From Clostridia bacterium (GTDB lineage: Bacteria; Bacillota; Clostridia; UMGS1883), in contig JAFVPB010000005.1 of the NCBI GenBank assembly GCA_017505525.1, forward strand, positions 1-64,000: a DNA stretch of 64,000 nucleotides, given 5' to 3'. A model generated the notes under the pieces. The model did not search any database and had not been told where the DNA came from. It worked only from the letters and a program-made list of their open reading frames with translations. Each line of letters begins with the position of its first letter. Position 1 is the stretch's first letter. Position numbers and translations under genes: made by a program. Positions 18,598-27,756 of this stretch are shown in pieces.

Positions 18598-19968
18598 TTA
18601 CCTCATTTTGAAAAATGCACCGAATGCCTTATATGTCATATAAACATCAAGCTTTGAAGCAACCTCGTAAGGTGCGTGCATACTGAGAAGACTAACCCCG
18701 CAATCCACAGTTTCCACACCCAGGTTTGCGATATACTGAGCAATTGTACCGCCGCCGCCTGCATCAACCTTTCCAAGCTCGCCCGCGTGCCATAAAACAT
18801 CGTTTTCGTTAAAAAGATTTCTGATTTTTGCCATAAACTCGGCAGAAGCATCGTTTGAGCCGCCTTTTCCGCCCGAGCCGGTGTATTTAGTAAGTGTTAT
18901 ACCATAGTTTACTCTGCCGCAGTTTCTCTTTTCGTAGGGAGATGGGAAATTGGGGTCGAATGCTGCAGAAACATCACCCGATAAGCAGTAGCTGTTGTTG
19001 AGGGTGCGGTATAATTTAACGGTTGAAGATACATCGCCCGTTTTTTCAAGAAGCTGTGAAAGGAAATAATTCAAAAAGTTTGATTTCGCGCCTGAGTTAC
19101 CCATGCTTCCGATTTCCTCTTTATCAGTAAGAAGGCAGATTGCTGTTCTTTCGCATTCCTCTGTTTCAAGAATTGCAGTAAGGTTGGGGAAAGAACAAAC
19201 CTTATCGTCGTGAGCATATGCACCGATAAGTGCTCTGTCGAACCCGATATCCTTTGCATCCATAGCGGGAACGGCTTCAAGCTCGGCACTTATAAAATCT
19301 TCTTCGCAGATGCCGTATTTTTCGTTTAAAATTGAAAGGATATTTGCTTTTACGCCATCTTTTTCCTCATCTTCAAGAGGCATAGAGCCAATAAGAATAT
19401 TAAGGGTTTCGCCATCCACGATTTCGGTTGCTTTTTTCTGCATCTGTTCACGTGCAAGGTGCGGAAGCAAATCTGTGATAACAAAGGTTAAATCGTCTTT
19501 TTCGTCGCCTATTCTCACGTTTATCTTTTCACCGTTTGCTTTAACCACAACGCCGTGAAGAGAAAGGGGAACTGCAGTCCACTGATATTTTTTAATTCCT
19601 CCATAATAGTGAGTTTTAAAATATGCCATTTCGCCATCTTCATAAAGGGGATTTGGCTTTAAATCAAGGCGTGGCGCATCAATGTGAGAACCAACAATAT
19701 TTACGCCGCATTCAACTTTTTCTTTGCCAATAACGGCAAGGATAAGGCTTTTTCCGCGGTTTACACTGTAAACCTTGTCGCCACTTGTTAAGGTTTCAAC
19801 GTCTTCAATGTTTTTAAAACCGTTTTCTTTAGCAAGGCGCACGCACTCGCAAACTGCCTCGCGCTCTGTTTTAGCTTCGTTCAAAAAGCTTTTATATTTT
19901 TCTGCATAGCTGAAAACTGCATCTTTATCGATGCTTTTTTTCCATCCGTTCTGGAGTTCGTATTTCAT
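18598..19968 (-). CDS. M18 family aminopeptidase
   Basis: A cytosolic zinc aminopeptidase of family M18, 456 residues, normal for the family. Metal-site motifs visible are GSHIDAPRLDLKPNPLYE (first His/Asp), DKEEIGSMGNSGAKS (Glu-Glu), and late LLSMHAPYEVASKLD (His). It is expected to remove N-terminal acidic or hydrophobic residues during peptide turnover. It follows holA after 18 nt in a minus-strand operon. Confidence 0.93.
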   Translation of the reverse strand: MKYELQNGWKKSIDKDAVFSYAEKYKSFLNEAKTEREAVCECVRLAKENGFKNIEDVETLTSGDKVYSVNRGKSLILAVIGKEKVECGVNIVGSHIDAPRLDLKPNPLYEDGEMAYFKTHYYGGIKKYQWTAVPLSLHGVVVKANGEKINVRIGDEKDDLTFVITDLLPHLAREQMQKKATEIVDGETLNILIGSMPLEDEEKDGVKANILSILNEKYGICEEDFISAELEAVPAMDAKDIGFDRALIGAYAHDDKVCSFPNLTAILETEECERTAICLLTDKEEIGSMGNSGAKSNFLNYFLSQLLEKTGDVSSTVKLYRTLNNSYCLSGDVSAAFDPNFPSPYEKRNCGRVNYGITLTKYTGSGGKGGSNDASAEFMAKIRNLFNENDVLWHAGELGKVDAGGGGTIAQYIANLGVETVDCGVSLLSMHAPYEVASKLDVYMTYKAFGAFFKMR

Positions 19969-19986
19969 AATATCAACTTCCTTTTT

Positions 19987-20991
19987 TTAATAATAGTTAT
20001 ATTCTGCAATTATCATTTCAAGGGCGGTCCATGCCTCCATTCGCCCCTGTTTTATGTTTTTATCACTCTCGAAGCAAAGAGAAATTAATCCTCTTATATT
20101 TTCAAGTTTTATCTTTTCCGCTTTTTGTGCGCATTTTTCAGCGCCATAGCCTCCGCCAAGCTTTGAGGCGGCAGCGGAGCGCGAAAGCCCCTCTAAAAGA
20201 TAGAGCTTAGCCTTATATATAGTTATAAGCTGACCTGATAAAAGGGAAATCAACTCAACAGGCTCGGCTTTCTGGTGGCGAAGCTTGTATATAAGTGAAT
20301 AACTCAGCTCGCGCTTTCCATCGAAAATGGCATCGATTAAATTAAACACATTTTCAAACGCAGGCTTTACAATTACGGCATCGATATCCTCGCGCGTAAT
20401 TTGCGTGCCCTTTGAATATGCAATAATTTTTTCAAATTCAATTTTCATAGGCTGCATTTTTCTGCCCAAAGATGCAATTAAGTATTGTGCAGCTTTTGAA
20501 TCAATTGTTTTATCGCTTTTTTTGGCAATGTTTGAAAGCCACTGGCGAAGCGAAGCTTCTGCCTGAAGAGGAAAGGTTACAACCGTACCTTTTTCTTCTG
20601 CCGCTTTTCTTACGGTGTTTTGTTTTTTTCCTTTTTCGGGCATATCCTCCCAGATTATCACGCAGTTAAAGGGGGCAACTTCGCTTAAAATCTTTTCCCA
20701 TTGTGCTTTGTTTTTTATGTTGCCCGTGAAAAGGCCGCATTTTCTGAAAACAAGAAGCTTGCGCTCGCTCATAACAGGCAAGGTCTCGATAAAATCACCT
20801 GCTTCACTAACGTTTGGAAGCTCGTTATAGCTTTGGTAATTCATCATTTCTGCCCACGGCTCGATAAGTTTTTTCTTTATTTCGCCGATCGAGTATTCTA
20901 TAAGATAATCTTCCTGCCCTTCAAAAATATAAAGGGGGGCAATATTTCCATCTTTAATTGATTGTTTTAGTTGTTCATAATACATTGGCAT
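19987..20991 (-). CDS. holA: DNA polymerase III delta subunit
   Basis: The clamp-loader delta subunit that opens the beta clamp, 334 residues, a normal length. The N-terminal domain includes PLYIFEGQEDYLIEY and ERKLLVFRKCGLF. The central IIWEDMPEKGKK and the C-terminal collar region (LIYKLRHQKAEPVELISLLSGQL) match the family. Two start codons are possible: 20991, 4 nt from AAGGA, and the ATG two codons later with better spacing. It heads the operon with the M18 peptidase, S4 protein and ChrA pair. Confidence 0.92.
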   Translation of the reverse strand: MPMYYEQLKQSIKDGNIAPLYIFEGQEDYLIEYSIGEIKKKLIEPWAEMMNYQSYNELPNVSEAGDFIETLPVMSERKLLVFRKCGLFTGNIKNKAQWEKILSEVAPFNCVIIWEDMPEKGKKQNTVRKAAEEKGTVVTFPLQAEASLRQWLSNIAKKSDKTIDSKAAQYLIASLGRKMQPMKIEFEKIIAYSKGTQITREDIDAVIVKPAFENVFNLIDAIFDGKRELSYSLIYKLRHQKAEPVELISLLSGQLITIYKAKLYLLEGLSRSAAASKLGGGYGAEKCAQKAEKIKLENIRGLISLCFESDKNIKQGRMEAWTALEMIIAEYNYY

Positions 20992-21004
20992 ATTTCCTTA
21001 ATCA

Positions 21005-21044
21005 TTGAAAGGAGATGTAAAAATACTTTTACAGCTCCTTTCAA
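21005..21044. other. long perfect hairpin between holA and the symporter gene
   Basis: TTGAAAGGAG (21005-21014) pairs with CTCCTTTCAA (21035-21044). An inner TGTAAAA pairs with TTTTACA. It follows the Na/phosphate symporter gene on the minus strand and precedes holA. It is probably a terminator, though the tail is only weakly U-rich. It might instead protect mRNA ends. Confidence 0.6.
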
Positions 21045-21055
21045 GGCAAAATATT

Positions 21056-22819
21056 TTAAATAATGTAATACTTTTCTTTATAAGCATCGTACTGGCTGGT
21101 AAAGTTGTTTTCGCCGTCGTGCTTAACGTGGTCTAAGTATTCGTGAGGCTCGAACTTACCCTTGTCGCGCTGAAGTATTGAAACACCGATGTTTGAACAG
21201 TGGTCAGCAATTCTTTCAAAGTTTGTTATAATATCGGAATATACAAAGCCAAGCTCAATTGTGCATTCCTGATTCTGAAGACGTTCGATATGTTTATCTT
21301 TCATACGATATTTAAGCATATCAATAACCTGCTCAAGAGGCTCGATTTTAATAGCAAATTCGCGGTTTCCGCTTTCAATAGATTTGCCTGCGATATCCAG
21401 AATTTCTTTGATAGCATCAGATACAATGCCTATTTCTTTTACAGCCGCATCTGAAAAAGTGATTTTCTTTGTGTAAATTTCTTTTGAAGCATCCAGAAGG
21501 TTACATGCGTGGTCTGAAATTCTTTCCACGTCGCCTATGATGTGAAGAAGCGATGTAACATCATTAGCCTGTCCCTCTGCGAGCTTGTGTCCTGCAAGCT
21601 TTACAAGATATGCACCAAGCTTATCTTCGTAGTTATCAACAAGCTTTTCCTGTGCCATAACTTCTTTTTCTGTTGCTTCATCGTAGTTGAAAAGCTTATC
21701 AAGAGATGTGTTTACCGATTTAATTGCAATCTTTATCATTTCAACAAGCATTTCCTGGGCTTTTTCAAGAGCGAAATCAGGAATAGCAAGAAAGCGTTCG
21801 TCGAGGACACGAAGTGTATCTTCCTCTGCGTTTTCAACCTCGCCTTTTGATTTAATTGTAGCTAGTGCAAGCCTTTCTATAAGAGTGCAGAAAGGAATAA
21901 GAATAACAGTTGAAAGTATGTTGAATAAGGTGTGGACAAGTGCTATTGAAAATACGCTTGCCTGCCCTTCCATAAAGGAAAATCCGATAAAGTGATTAAG
22001 AATGTAGAATGGAACCGAAATAAGCACAACACCTATAATCTTGATATATACACACGATACAGCAACGCGCTTTGAATCGCGGTTTCCGCTTATAGCAGAA
22101 AGCACAGGTGTGATTGTGGTGCCTATGTTCTGACCAAGTATAACAGGAAGTGCTGTGGACATTGGAATTGCGCCTGTAAGCGAAAGTGCCTGAAGTATAC
22201 CTACAGAAGCAGAAGAACTCTGAATTATAGCGGTAAGAAGTGTTCCGCACAAAATTCCCAGGATGGGATTTTTGAATGCAACAAGAATCTGTGAAAATGC
22301 TTCGTTATCTTTAAGCCCCGACATAGCGCCCGACATAGTTTCCATACCAAACATAAGCACTGCAAAGCCGATAAGAATAGCACCGATATCCTTTTTCTTT
22401 TCTTTTTTGCTGACCATCGTCATCAAAATACCGATTACTGCAAGGATTGGAGTAAATGAATCGGGCTTTAAAAGCTTAAGCCACACAAGGTCGCCTGAAA
22501 TACCTGTTGTACTTAAAAGCCACGCAGTAACAGTTGTACCTACGTTTGCACCCATAATTATGGCAATTGACTGTGAAAGTGCCATAATGCCCGAGTTTAC
22601 AAAACCAACAAGCATAACCGTTGTGGCAGATGAACTCTGAATTACGGCAGTTACCAAAAGACCGAGTAAAAATCCTTTTAAACGATTTGATGTAAGCTTT
22701 TGGAGAATACTTTCAAGCTGACCGCCCGAGAGCTTTTTCAAATTGTCGCCCATATATTCCATACCGAAAAGGAAAAGGGCAAGTCCGCCAACTAAAGTTA
22801 AAATTGAAAAAATGTCCAT
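21056..22819 (-). CDS. Na+/phosphate cotransporter family protein with PhoU domain
   Basis: A 587-residue NptA/YjbB-type protein. The membrane part (about 1-310) contains two inverted Na/Pi_cotrans repeats, each with the QSSSAT/QSSSAS motif (VIQSSSATTVMLVGF and IIQSSSASVGILQAL). The C-terminal cytosolic part (about 340-550) is PhoU-like (VERISDHACNLLD and FERIADHCSNIGV). The start at 22819 is set by GGAGG and gives a typical N-terminus (MDIFSILTLVGGLALFLFGMEYM). The probable role is Na-coupled phosphate movement. Confidence 0.94.
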   Translation of the reverse strand: MDIFSILTLVGGLALFLFGMEYMGDNLKKLSGGQLESILQKLTSNRLKGFLLGLLVTAVIQSSSATTVMLVGFVNSGIMALSQSIAIIMGANVGTTVTAWLLSTTGISGDLVWLKLLKPDSFTPILAVIGILMTMVSKKEKKKDIGAILIGFAVLMFGMETMSGAMSGLKDNEAFSQILVAFKNPILGILCGTLLTAIIQSSSASVGILQALSLTGAIPMSTALPVILGQNIGTTITPVLSAISGNRDSKRVAVSCVYIKIIGVVLISVPFYILNHFIGFSFMEGQASVFSIALVHTLFNILSTVILIPFCTLIERLALATIKSKGEVENAEEDTLRVLDERFLAIPDFALEKAQEMLVEMIKIAIKSVNTSLDKLFNYDEATEKEVMAQEKLVDNYEDKLGAYLVKLAGHKLAEGQANDVTSLLHIIGDVERISDHACNLLDASKEIYTKKITFSDAAVKEIGIVSDAIKEILDIAGKSIESGNREFAIKIEPLEQVIDMLKYRMKDKHIERLQNQECTIELGFVYSDIITNFERIADHCSNIGVSILQRDKGKFEPHEYLDHVKHDGENNFTSQYDAYKEKYYII

Positions 22820-22859
22820 AAATTTCCTCCATGTGTAATATTTGAAATCATACACAATT

Positions 22860-22888
22860 ATTATATAATAAAAATTAATTCATTTCAA
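22860..22888 (-). promoter_or_regulatory. promoter of the Na/phosphate symporter gene
   Basis: On the minus strand TTGAAA (22888-22883), a 17-nt spacer and TATAAT (22865-22860). Confidence 0.8.
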
Positions 22889-22913
22889 TAGGGGACGCAA
22901 AAAAATGTGGGCA

Positions 22914-22938
22914 AAAAAAGGGGGATATCCCCCTTTTT
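22914..22938 (-). terminator. terminator of the ferritin-like gene
   Basis: AAAAAAGGGGGAT and ATCCCCCTTTTTT form a symmetric stem touching the stop codon of the upstream gene. T-runs lie on both strands. Confidence 0.85.
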
Positions 22939-23366
22939 TATAGATACTTTGCCATATCTTTTCTCAGTTTTTCTTCAAGGTCGATAAGCTCCTGAGCAAG
23001 CTCTTTCGATTGGGTATCAGCTGCTTTATATTTGTTTTTATAACGGATAAGAGATTTCACTCCCATATTGCATCCGTCGGTGATAAGGTCAGCAACTGTG
23101 TTATCCGATTCTTTAGCCGCAAGCATAACGTTCGTTTTAAGCCAGCTCATACCTTTAGCCATTGGATTAGGCTCTTTTTCGCTTTCGCCGTATTCGTTTA
23201 AAAGCATATGCACCTCCGAGCCGATTTTTGAGTGCTCCTCGGATGACTTTTTGAGTATGCTTTCAAGCCTTGAATCTTCAACGTGATCTATAACCTCGTC
23301 GATAGCGCTTACTCCCATTTTTACTCCCGAATTACATTCTTTTAAAAGTTCAATAGTATCCTGCAT
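22938..23366 (-). CDS. four-helix-bundle, ferritin-like protein (DUF2383-type)
   Basis: A 142-residue, wholly helical acidic protein. The Glu/His positions in VIDHVEDSRLESILKKSSEEHSKIG and the helix spacing look like the PA2169/DUF2383 family of ferritin-like four-helix bundles, whose role is not established. GAAAGGAG precedes the ATG. It is a single-gene unit with its own terminator. Assignment to DUF2383 is by overall pattern, so it is less sure than the fold. Confidence 0.7.
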   Translation of the reverse strand: MQDTIELLKECNSGVKMGVSAIDEVIDHVEDSRLESILKKSSEEHSKIGSEVHMLLNEYGESEKEPNPMAKGMSWLKTNVMLAAKESDNTVADLITDGCNMGVKSLIRYKNKYKAADTQSKELAQELIDLEEKLRKDMAKYL

Positions 23367-23416
23367 AAAAAAACTCCTTTCGAAAATAGTTTTTTCAAAA
23401 GAAGTTTTTTAATTCG

Positions 23417-24409
23417 TTATATTTTATTCCAAGAACGGGGAACATATAAGTTGTTAAATGTGTATACTGCAAAACGGTCGCTCATACCTGCAATATAATC
23501 GCAAACGCCGCGCTGAATGCCCTCTGTCCATGCTGTTTCAAGATTTGATGTGGGAAGTTCGTCGGGTTTTTCACAATAATAGTTAAAAATTCCCTCTATA
23601 ATACTTAAAACCTTTTTCTCTTCAATTTTAGCACTCGAGCCGATGTACACATTGTTGAACATAAATGCGCGAAGCTTTTTCATAGCATCATATATGTCGT
23701 CAGACATAAGTATATCGTTTTTTCCCTGTGATGAATATATAATATCCGAAACCACTGTGTTTATACGCTTGGAATGGCTGTTACCCAGAATCTTTTGCAC
23801 ATCTTCGGGAATATCATTTCCGGAAAGAAGACCGCCGCGTATAGCATCGTCAATATCGTGGTTGATATAGGCAATCCTATCGGCAAGCTTTAAGATTTTT
23901 CCTTCAAGCGTTTGTGCAGGCGTGCCGCCTGTGTGGCACAAAATTCCATCAAGCACCTCGTAAGTTAGATTCAGGTTTTCGAGCTTTTCTGCCACTCTTA
24001 TGCTTTGCTCGTTGTGGCGGAAGCCATTGTCGCAAAGGTCGTTAAGCGCTCTTTCTCCCGCGTGCCCGAAAGGAGTGTGCCCTAAATCGTGGCCGAGTGC
24101 CATTGCCTCTGTCAAATCTTCGTTAAGGCGAAGCGCTCTTGCAATTGTTCGGGCAATTTGTGAAACCTCAAGCGTGTGTGTAAGGCGCGTCCTGTAGTGG
24201 TCGCCTTCAGGAGTGATAAATACCTGAGTTTTATGTTTTAACCGTCTGAACGCTTTTGAATGCAGAATTTTATCGCGGTCGCGCTGATATTCCGTTCTTA
24301 AATCACAAAGAGGGCGAGGCTCTTTTCTTCCTTTTGTGTTTTCTGAAAGAGAAGCAAATGGAGAAAGCGTTTCACGTTCAATTTTTTCTGTTTGTTCGCG
24401 TATGGTCAT
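23417..24409 (-). CDS. HD-domain deoxyguanosinetriphosphate triphosphohydrolase-like protein
   Basis: A 330-residue dNTP triphosphohydrolase of the dGTPase-like group, which cleaves dNTPs to nucleoside and tripolyphosphate. Motifs are RDKILHSKAFRRLKHKTQVF, TRLTHTLEVSQIARTIAR, the HD pair in ALGHDLGHTPFGHAGE, and the later Asp in YINHDIDDAIRGG. The start at 24409 is supported by GAGGTG upstream. A longer reading with start at 24457 lacks that signal. Family members of this length in Clostridia are common and often next to dnaG-rpoD. Here it stands apart. Confidence 0.92.
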   Translation of the reverse strand: MTIREQTEKIERETLSPFASLSENTKGRKEPRPLCDLRTEYQRDRDKILHSKAFRRLKHKTQVFITPEGDHYRTRLTHTLEVSQIARTIARALRLNEDLTEAMALGHDLGHTPFGHAGERALNDLCDNGFRHNEQSIRVAEKLENLNLTYEVLDGILCHTGGTPAQTLEGKILKLADRIAYINHDIDDAIRGGLLSGNDIPEDVQKILGNSHSKRINTVVSDIIYSSQGKNDILMSDDIYDAMKKLRAFMFNNVYIGSSAKIEEKKVLSIIEGIFNYYCEKPDELPTSNLETAWTEGIQRGVCDYIAGMSDRFAVYTFNNLYVPRSWNKI

Positions 24410-24432
24410 ATTTTCACCTCGTATTAAAAAGT

Positions 24433-24510
24433 CGAAAACGGCGTGCCGAGTCGTCACGCCCTACGGGTAAATGAAAAATGCAGGGGTTGATGCTATCATC
24501 AGCCCCTACA
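24433..24510. repeat. tandem small palindromes with CCCTAC ends
   Basis: Two short inverted repeats follow each other. GGCGTG...CACGCCCTAC lies at 24435-24465 and GGGGTTGATG...CATCAGCCCC then TACA at 24484-24510. They share the CCCTAC end with 12601-12662 and 17187-17213. The second may act as the dgt-upstream / pfkA-downstream boundary structure. Confidence 0.45.
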
Positions 24511-24523
24511 TTAATAGTTTTAT

Positions 24524-25642
24524 TTAGTCGCCGAAGCAGATACCAAGTCCTCTTGCCATCTGTACAGTTTCGCATTCGGGATCAACAAGCTTGTTGCCGC
24601 TTCCAATAACATCTTCAAGAGATGCACATTCGATTGTGTCTCCCTTTAACACAACCATATTGCCGAACTTACCCTGCATTGCAAATTCAACTGCAGCGTA
24701 GCCGTAACGTGAAGAAAGCACTCTGTCGTGGCCGCTTGTTGTGCCGCCACGCTGAATATGACCAAGGATTGTAGCGCGAGCTTCGTTGTTGCAAAGTTCT
24801 TCAAGCTGGTCAGCAACAACGTTTGCAATACCACCAAGACGAATTGGGTCGGGGCTGTCTTCTCTTACCTTGAGTATTACAGCTTCGCCGTCCTTAGGCT
24901 TAGCACCCTCTGCAACTGCAACGATTGCGAAATCCTTGCCCTTTGCAAAGTCTGCCTTAATCTTATCTGCAACTTTGTTGATATCGTAGGGGATTTCGGG
25001 GATAAGGATAGCATCAGCCGCACCTGCGATACCACCGTGAAGTGTAAGCCAGCCTGCACCTCTGCCCATAATTTCTGCAACCATAATTCTGCCATGGCTC
25101 TTAGCTGTTGTTCTGAGTCTGTCAAGGCAATCGGAAGCAACACCTACTGCTGTATCAAAACCATATGTGTAGTCTGTGCAGCTAAGGTCGTTATCAATAG
25201 TCTTGGGAATACCGATAACATTAACACCCTTGCGCGCAAAATCTCTGCCGCTTGTAAGTGTGCCGTCGCCACCTAAGATAAATAAAGCATCGATGCCCTC
25301 TTCCTTAAGGTTTGCAACTGCAACATCAGAAACATCTTCATAAACGATATTTCCGTCTTTTTTTACAATTTCGCCGTTTTCATCACGAACGGGGTATTTA
25401 AAAAGGTTGTCCTTGTTGCTGCTCTTGAGGATAGAACCGCCTTCGCCAAGAATTTCCTGAACGCTTTCGAGTGTGAGCGGAATGAAATCCTTGTGATAAA
25501 GACCGTGGTAACCTTTCTTGATACCAACAACTTCAAGACCGTATTTTGTAATAGCTGTTTTAACAACTGCACGCATTACCGCGTTAAGACCGGGGCAGTC
25601 GCCGCCGCCTGTTAAAATTGCAATCTTTTTTATTTTGTTCAT
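24524..25642 (-). CDS. pfkA: 6-phosphofructokinase, ATP-dependent type predicted
   Basis: A 372-residue cytosolic glycolytic kinase. The donor site is GGDGT (124-128), with Gly at the position that is Asp in PPi enzymes, together with PKTIDND (146-152) carrying Lys. The Gly/Lys combination is known from actinobacterial-type ATP-dependent enzymes, so ATP is the likely donor, unlike the PFK at 3992. The N-terminal nucleotide loop is LTGGGDCPGLNAV and the fructose 6-phosphate motif MGRGAGWL. The start at 25642 follows GGAGG. A promoter is readable upstream. Confidence 0.94.
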   Translation of the reverse strand: MNKIKKIAILTGGGDCPGLNAVMRAVVKTAITKYGLEVVGIKKGYHGLYHKDFIPLTLESVQEILGEGGSILKSSNKDNLFKYPVRDENGEIVKKDGNIVYEDVSDVAVANLKEEGIDALFILGGDGTLTSGRDFARKGVNVIGIPKTIDNDLSCTDYTYGFDTAVGVASDCLDRLRTTAKSHGRIMVAEIMGRGAGWLTLHGGIAGAADAILIPEIPYDINKVADKIKADFAKGKDFAIVAVAEGAKPKDGEAVILKVREDSPDPIRLGGIANVVADQLEELCNNEARATILGHIQRGGTTSGHDRVLSSRYGYAAVEFAMQGKFGNMVVLKGDTIECASLEDVIGSGNKLVDPECETVQMARGLGICFGD

Positions 25643-25681
25643 AAATATGTCCTCCATAGGAAAAATTTAGTTATCTTTCAT

Positions 25682-25710
25682 ATTTTACTACATTTTTTTC
25701 TGTAATGCAA
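25682..25710 (-). promoter_or_regulatory. promoter of the second PFK gene
   Basis: On the minus strand TTGCAT (25710-25705), a 17-nt spacer and TAAAAT (25687-25682). Both boxes deviate from consensus by one or two bases. Confidence 0.6.
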
Positions 25711-25790
25711 GAAAAGTTTACATTTTTTTGAATAAAACTTTACATTGTATAAATATGCTCTTTTTTTTAATTATGTTTTCGTATGGGTAA

Positions 25791-25821
25791 AAAAATATTC
25801 CCTGCCACAGGGAATATTTTT
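25791..25821 (-). terminator. terminator of the luxS-mtnN-transferase operon
   Basis: AAAAATATTCCCTG pairs with CAGGGAATATTTTT round CCA. It lies directly past the nucleotidyltransferase stop. Confidence 0.88.
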
Positions 25822-25828
25822 AAAACTT

Positions 25829-26566
25829 TTATTTTTCTTTAAATATTTTTTTAACGTGCTCGTAGCTTTCAAGTGTGCCGATATCGTAGCGCATACCTTC
25901 TGAACGGAGTGCATACACATCTGTTTGTGTGCAGAGCCAGCAAACAAAGCTTCCGGGAGCATCTGTGCCGCAACCCTCTTCGATGCCTTTTTTGATGAGG
26001 TTTAGCTCGTTTTTCTTGTAGATATAGAAAGGAGCAACGCACCAGTTGGATTTGGGATCCTGGGGCTTTTCTTCCATTGAGATAACCTTGAAATCCTTGT
26101 CGGGAACCATAACGCCGCTGCGACGAAGAGTTTCAACATCTTCTTCGTAGTTGCACATAATAACGGCGCTGTCTTTTTCCTTAAATAAATCAACAAGTGT
26201 GCTGAATGAGAAATCAATAACGTTGTCGCCCGCAATAACTAAAATATCATCATCTATATTGCAGCTTTCTATAGCAAACTGAATATCGCGCACTGCACCA
26301 AGGCGTGTTTCGTTTGATTCCGAACCATCGTTTATAATTGTGATGGGGTTTTTAAGAGTTGATTTTTCTTTCCATTCCACAAAGTGGTCGTAGTAACGTG
26401 CATTTGAAATAATAATGTGCTCGTTAATTTCGGGAATTAAATCAATGTCTTCAAGCAATCTGTCGAGAATGCTTTTTCCCGCAATCTCAAGAAGCGGTTT
26501 CGGGAAATTTTTGGTGAGGGGGTAGAGCCTTGTGGCATAGCCTGCTGCCAATACAATGTTTTTCAT
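25829..26566 (-). CDS. sugar-phosphate nucleotidyltransferase family protein
   Basis: A 245-residue NTP transferase with the nucleotide-binding start LAAGYATRLYPLT and the following KPLLEIAGKSILDRLL. The metal-binding Asp is in VIAGDNVID. Such enzymes activate sugar-1-phosphates, phosphocholine or similar groups for surface polymers. The exact substrate is not readable. GGAGG lies before the ATG. It is the last gene after luxS and mtnN, an unusual partner for those genes. Confidence 0.85.
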   Translation of the reverse strand: MKNIVLAAGYATRLYPLTKNFPKPLLEIAGKSILDRLLEDIDLIPEINEHIIISNARYYDHFVEWKEKSTLKNPITIINDGSESNETRLGAVRDIQFAIESCNIDDDILVIAGDNVIDFSFSTLVDLFKEKDSAVIMCNYEEDVETLRRSGVMVPDKDFKVISMEEKPQDPKSNWCVAPFYIYKKNELNLIKKGIEEGCGTDAPGSFVCWLCTQTDVYALRSEGMRYDIGTLESYEHVKKIFKEK

Positions 26567-26588
26567 TTTTGTTTCCTCCGTTTTATTT

Positions 26589-27269
26589 TTATAATGCTTC
26601 TACAACGCTTATCAAAGCTTCTGTAGATTTTTTAGCCGTTTCATCTTTGTTTGTTTCGTATTCATCGTTACCCTCTGCCCCATCGGAAACTGTGCGCATA
26701 ACAACGCATTTCACATTTCCCATATACGAAACAAGTGCGATAGATGCACCCTCCATATCACAGGCAATTGCGTTAAACGTTTTTGCAATATCATTTTTTG
26801 TTGCCTCGTCTGCAATAAAGGCATCGCCCGTTGCAATAACTCCGCGAACACAATGAACGCCCTTATTTTCCATAACACTGCAGATTTTAATTCCCAATTC
26901 TTCGTTGCAGGGAATATTAACAATGCCAAGATGCTGAACAAAACCCTTGGGGTCGCCAAAATACGTTGTGTCCATATCGTGCTGCACAAGGCTTTCTGCT
27001 ACAACCGTATCACAAACCCGCAAATCGGCAGAGAGGCTACCTGCGATGCCTGTGTTAATAATAATATCGGGGTTGTAGCGAAGAATCATTGTCTGCGTGC
27101 AGATTGCGGCAAAAACTTTTCCTATTCCGCACACGGCACAAACAACATCTTTTCCTTTAAGCTTACCGCTTGTGTAGGTAACGGAGCTTATTTCCTCACT
27201 TTTTGTATCAGTCATATTTTTTATAATGTTTTCTATTTCAACGTCCATCGCGCCGATAATACCTATCAT
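26589..27269 (-). CDS. mtnN: 5'-methylthioadenosine/S-adenosylhomocysteine nucleosidase
   Basis: A 226-residue cytosolic enzyme that removes adenine from SAH and MTA, giving S-ribosylhomocysteine for LuxS. It starts with the typical IGIIGAMDVEIENI. The purine site includes ATGDAFIAD and CDMEGASIALVSY (the Glu and Asp used in catalysis and ribose binding are visible in MEGAS and VSDGAEG). It lies one base after the luxS stop, so the two steps of the activated methyl cycle are co-expressed. Confidence 0.95.
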   Translation of the reverse strand: MIGIIGAMDVEIENIIKNMTDTKSEEISSVTYTSGKLKGKDVVCAVCGIGKVFAAICTQTMILRYNPDIIINTGIAGSLSADLRVCDTVVAESLVQHDMDTTYFGDPKGFVQHLGIVNIPCNEELGIKICSVMENKGVHCVRGVIATGDAFIADEATKNDIAKTFNAIACDMEGASIALVSYMGNVKCVVMRTVSDGAEGNDEYETNKDETAKKSTEALISVVEAL

Positions 27270-27270
27270 T

Positions 27271-27738
27271 TTAATTCTCCTTATAGATAAAGTCGTTTTC
27301 TTTGTTTTCGAGTATATTTAAATAGCGCCCGCACTCAAGCTGTGCTTTTTCAAGGTCCAATTCTTTATAGTTGCCGCATTCAATTCTTGTTGCGCCGAAA
27401 ACTTCGCCCGTGTGGTTTATAACAAGCTTTAATGCTTCCTTTAAAACCTCAAGCACTTTCCCGGGCGAAACAGCCTCGCGCACTAACAGATAAAATCCCG
27501 TTCTGCACCCCATAGGCCCAAAGTATATAACGCTTTCTCCTATCTCGCTGCTGCGGATATAGGTTGCAATCATATGCTCGGTGGTGTGCATGGTAACGTT
27601 GTCCATATAGTCGCCCATATTGGGGCGGCGCGTGCGAAGGTCGTAGGTTACAACATCGCCGTCTTTCCTGGAGATGTATATACCCTCGGTAAGTGTGTCG
27701 TGATTTATTTTAAAGCTTTCGATTTTATTGGGTTTCAA
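27271..27738 (-). CDS. luxS: S-ribosylhomocysteine lyase
   Basis: Cleaves S-ribosylhomocysteine to homocysteine and DPD, the precursor of autoinducer AI-2; 155 residues. The metal site HTTEH (51-55) and Cys121 in ECGNYKE are present, as are FGPMGCRTGFYLL and FGATRIE. It starts with TTG at 27738, supported by AAAGGTG 7 nt upstream. It is followed by mtnN and a nucleotidyltransferase in one operon. AI-2 output is likely, but its use as a signal is not shown by the sequence. Confidence 0.96.
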   Translation of the reverse strand: MKPNKIESFKINHDTLTEGIYISRKDGDVVTYDLRTRRPNMGDYMDNVTMHTTEHMIATYIRSSEIGESVIYFGPMGCRTGFYLLVREAVSPGKVLEVLKEALKLVINHTGEVFGATRIECGNYKELDLEKAQLECGRYLNILENKENDFIYKEN

Positions 27739-27756
27739 TATGATTCACCTTTCCTA

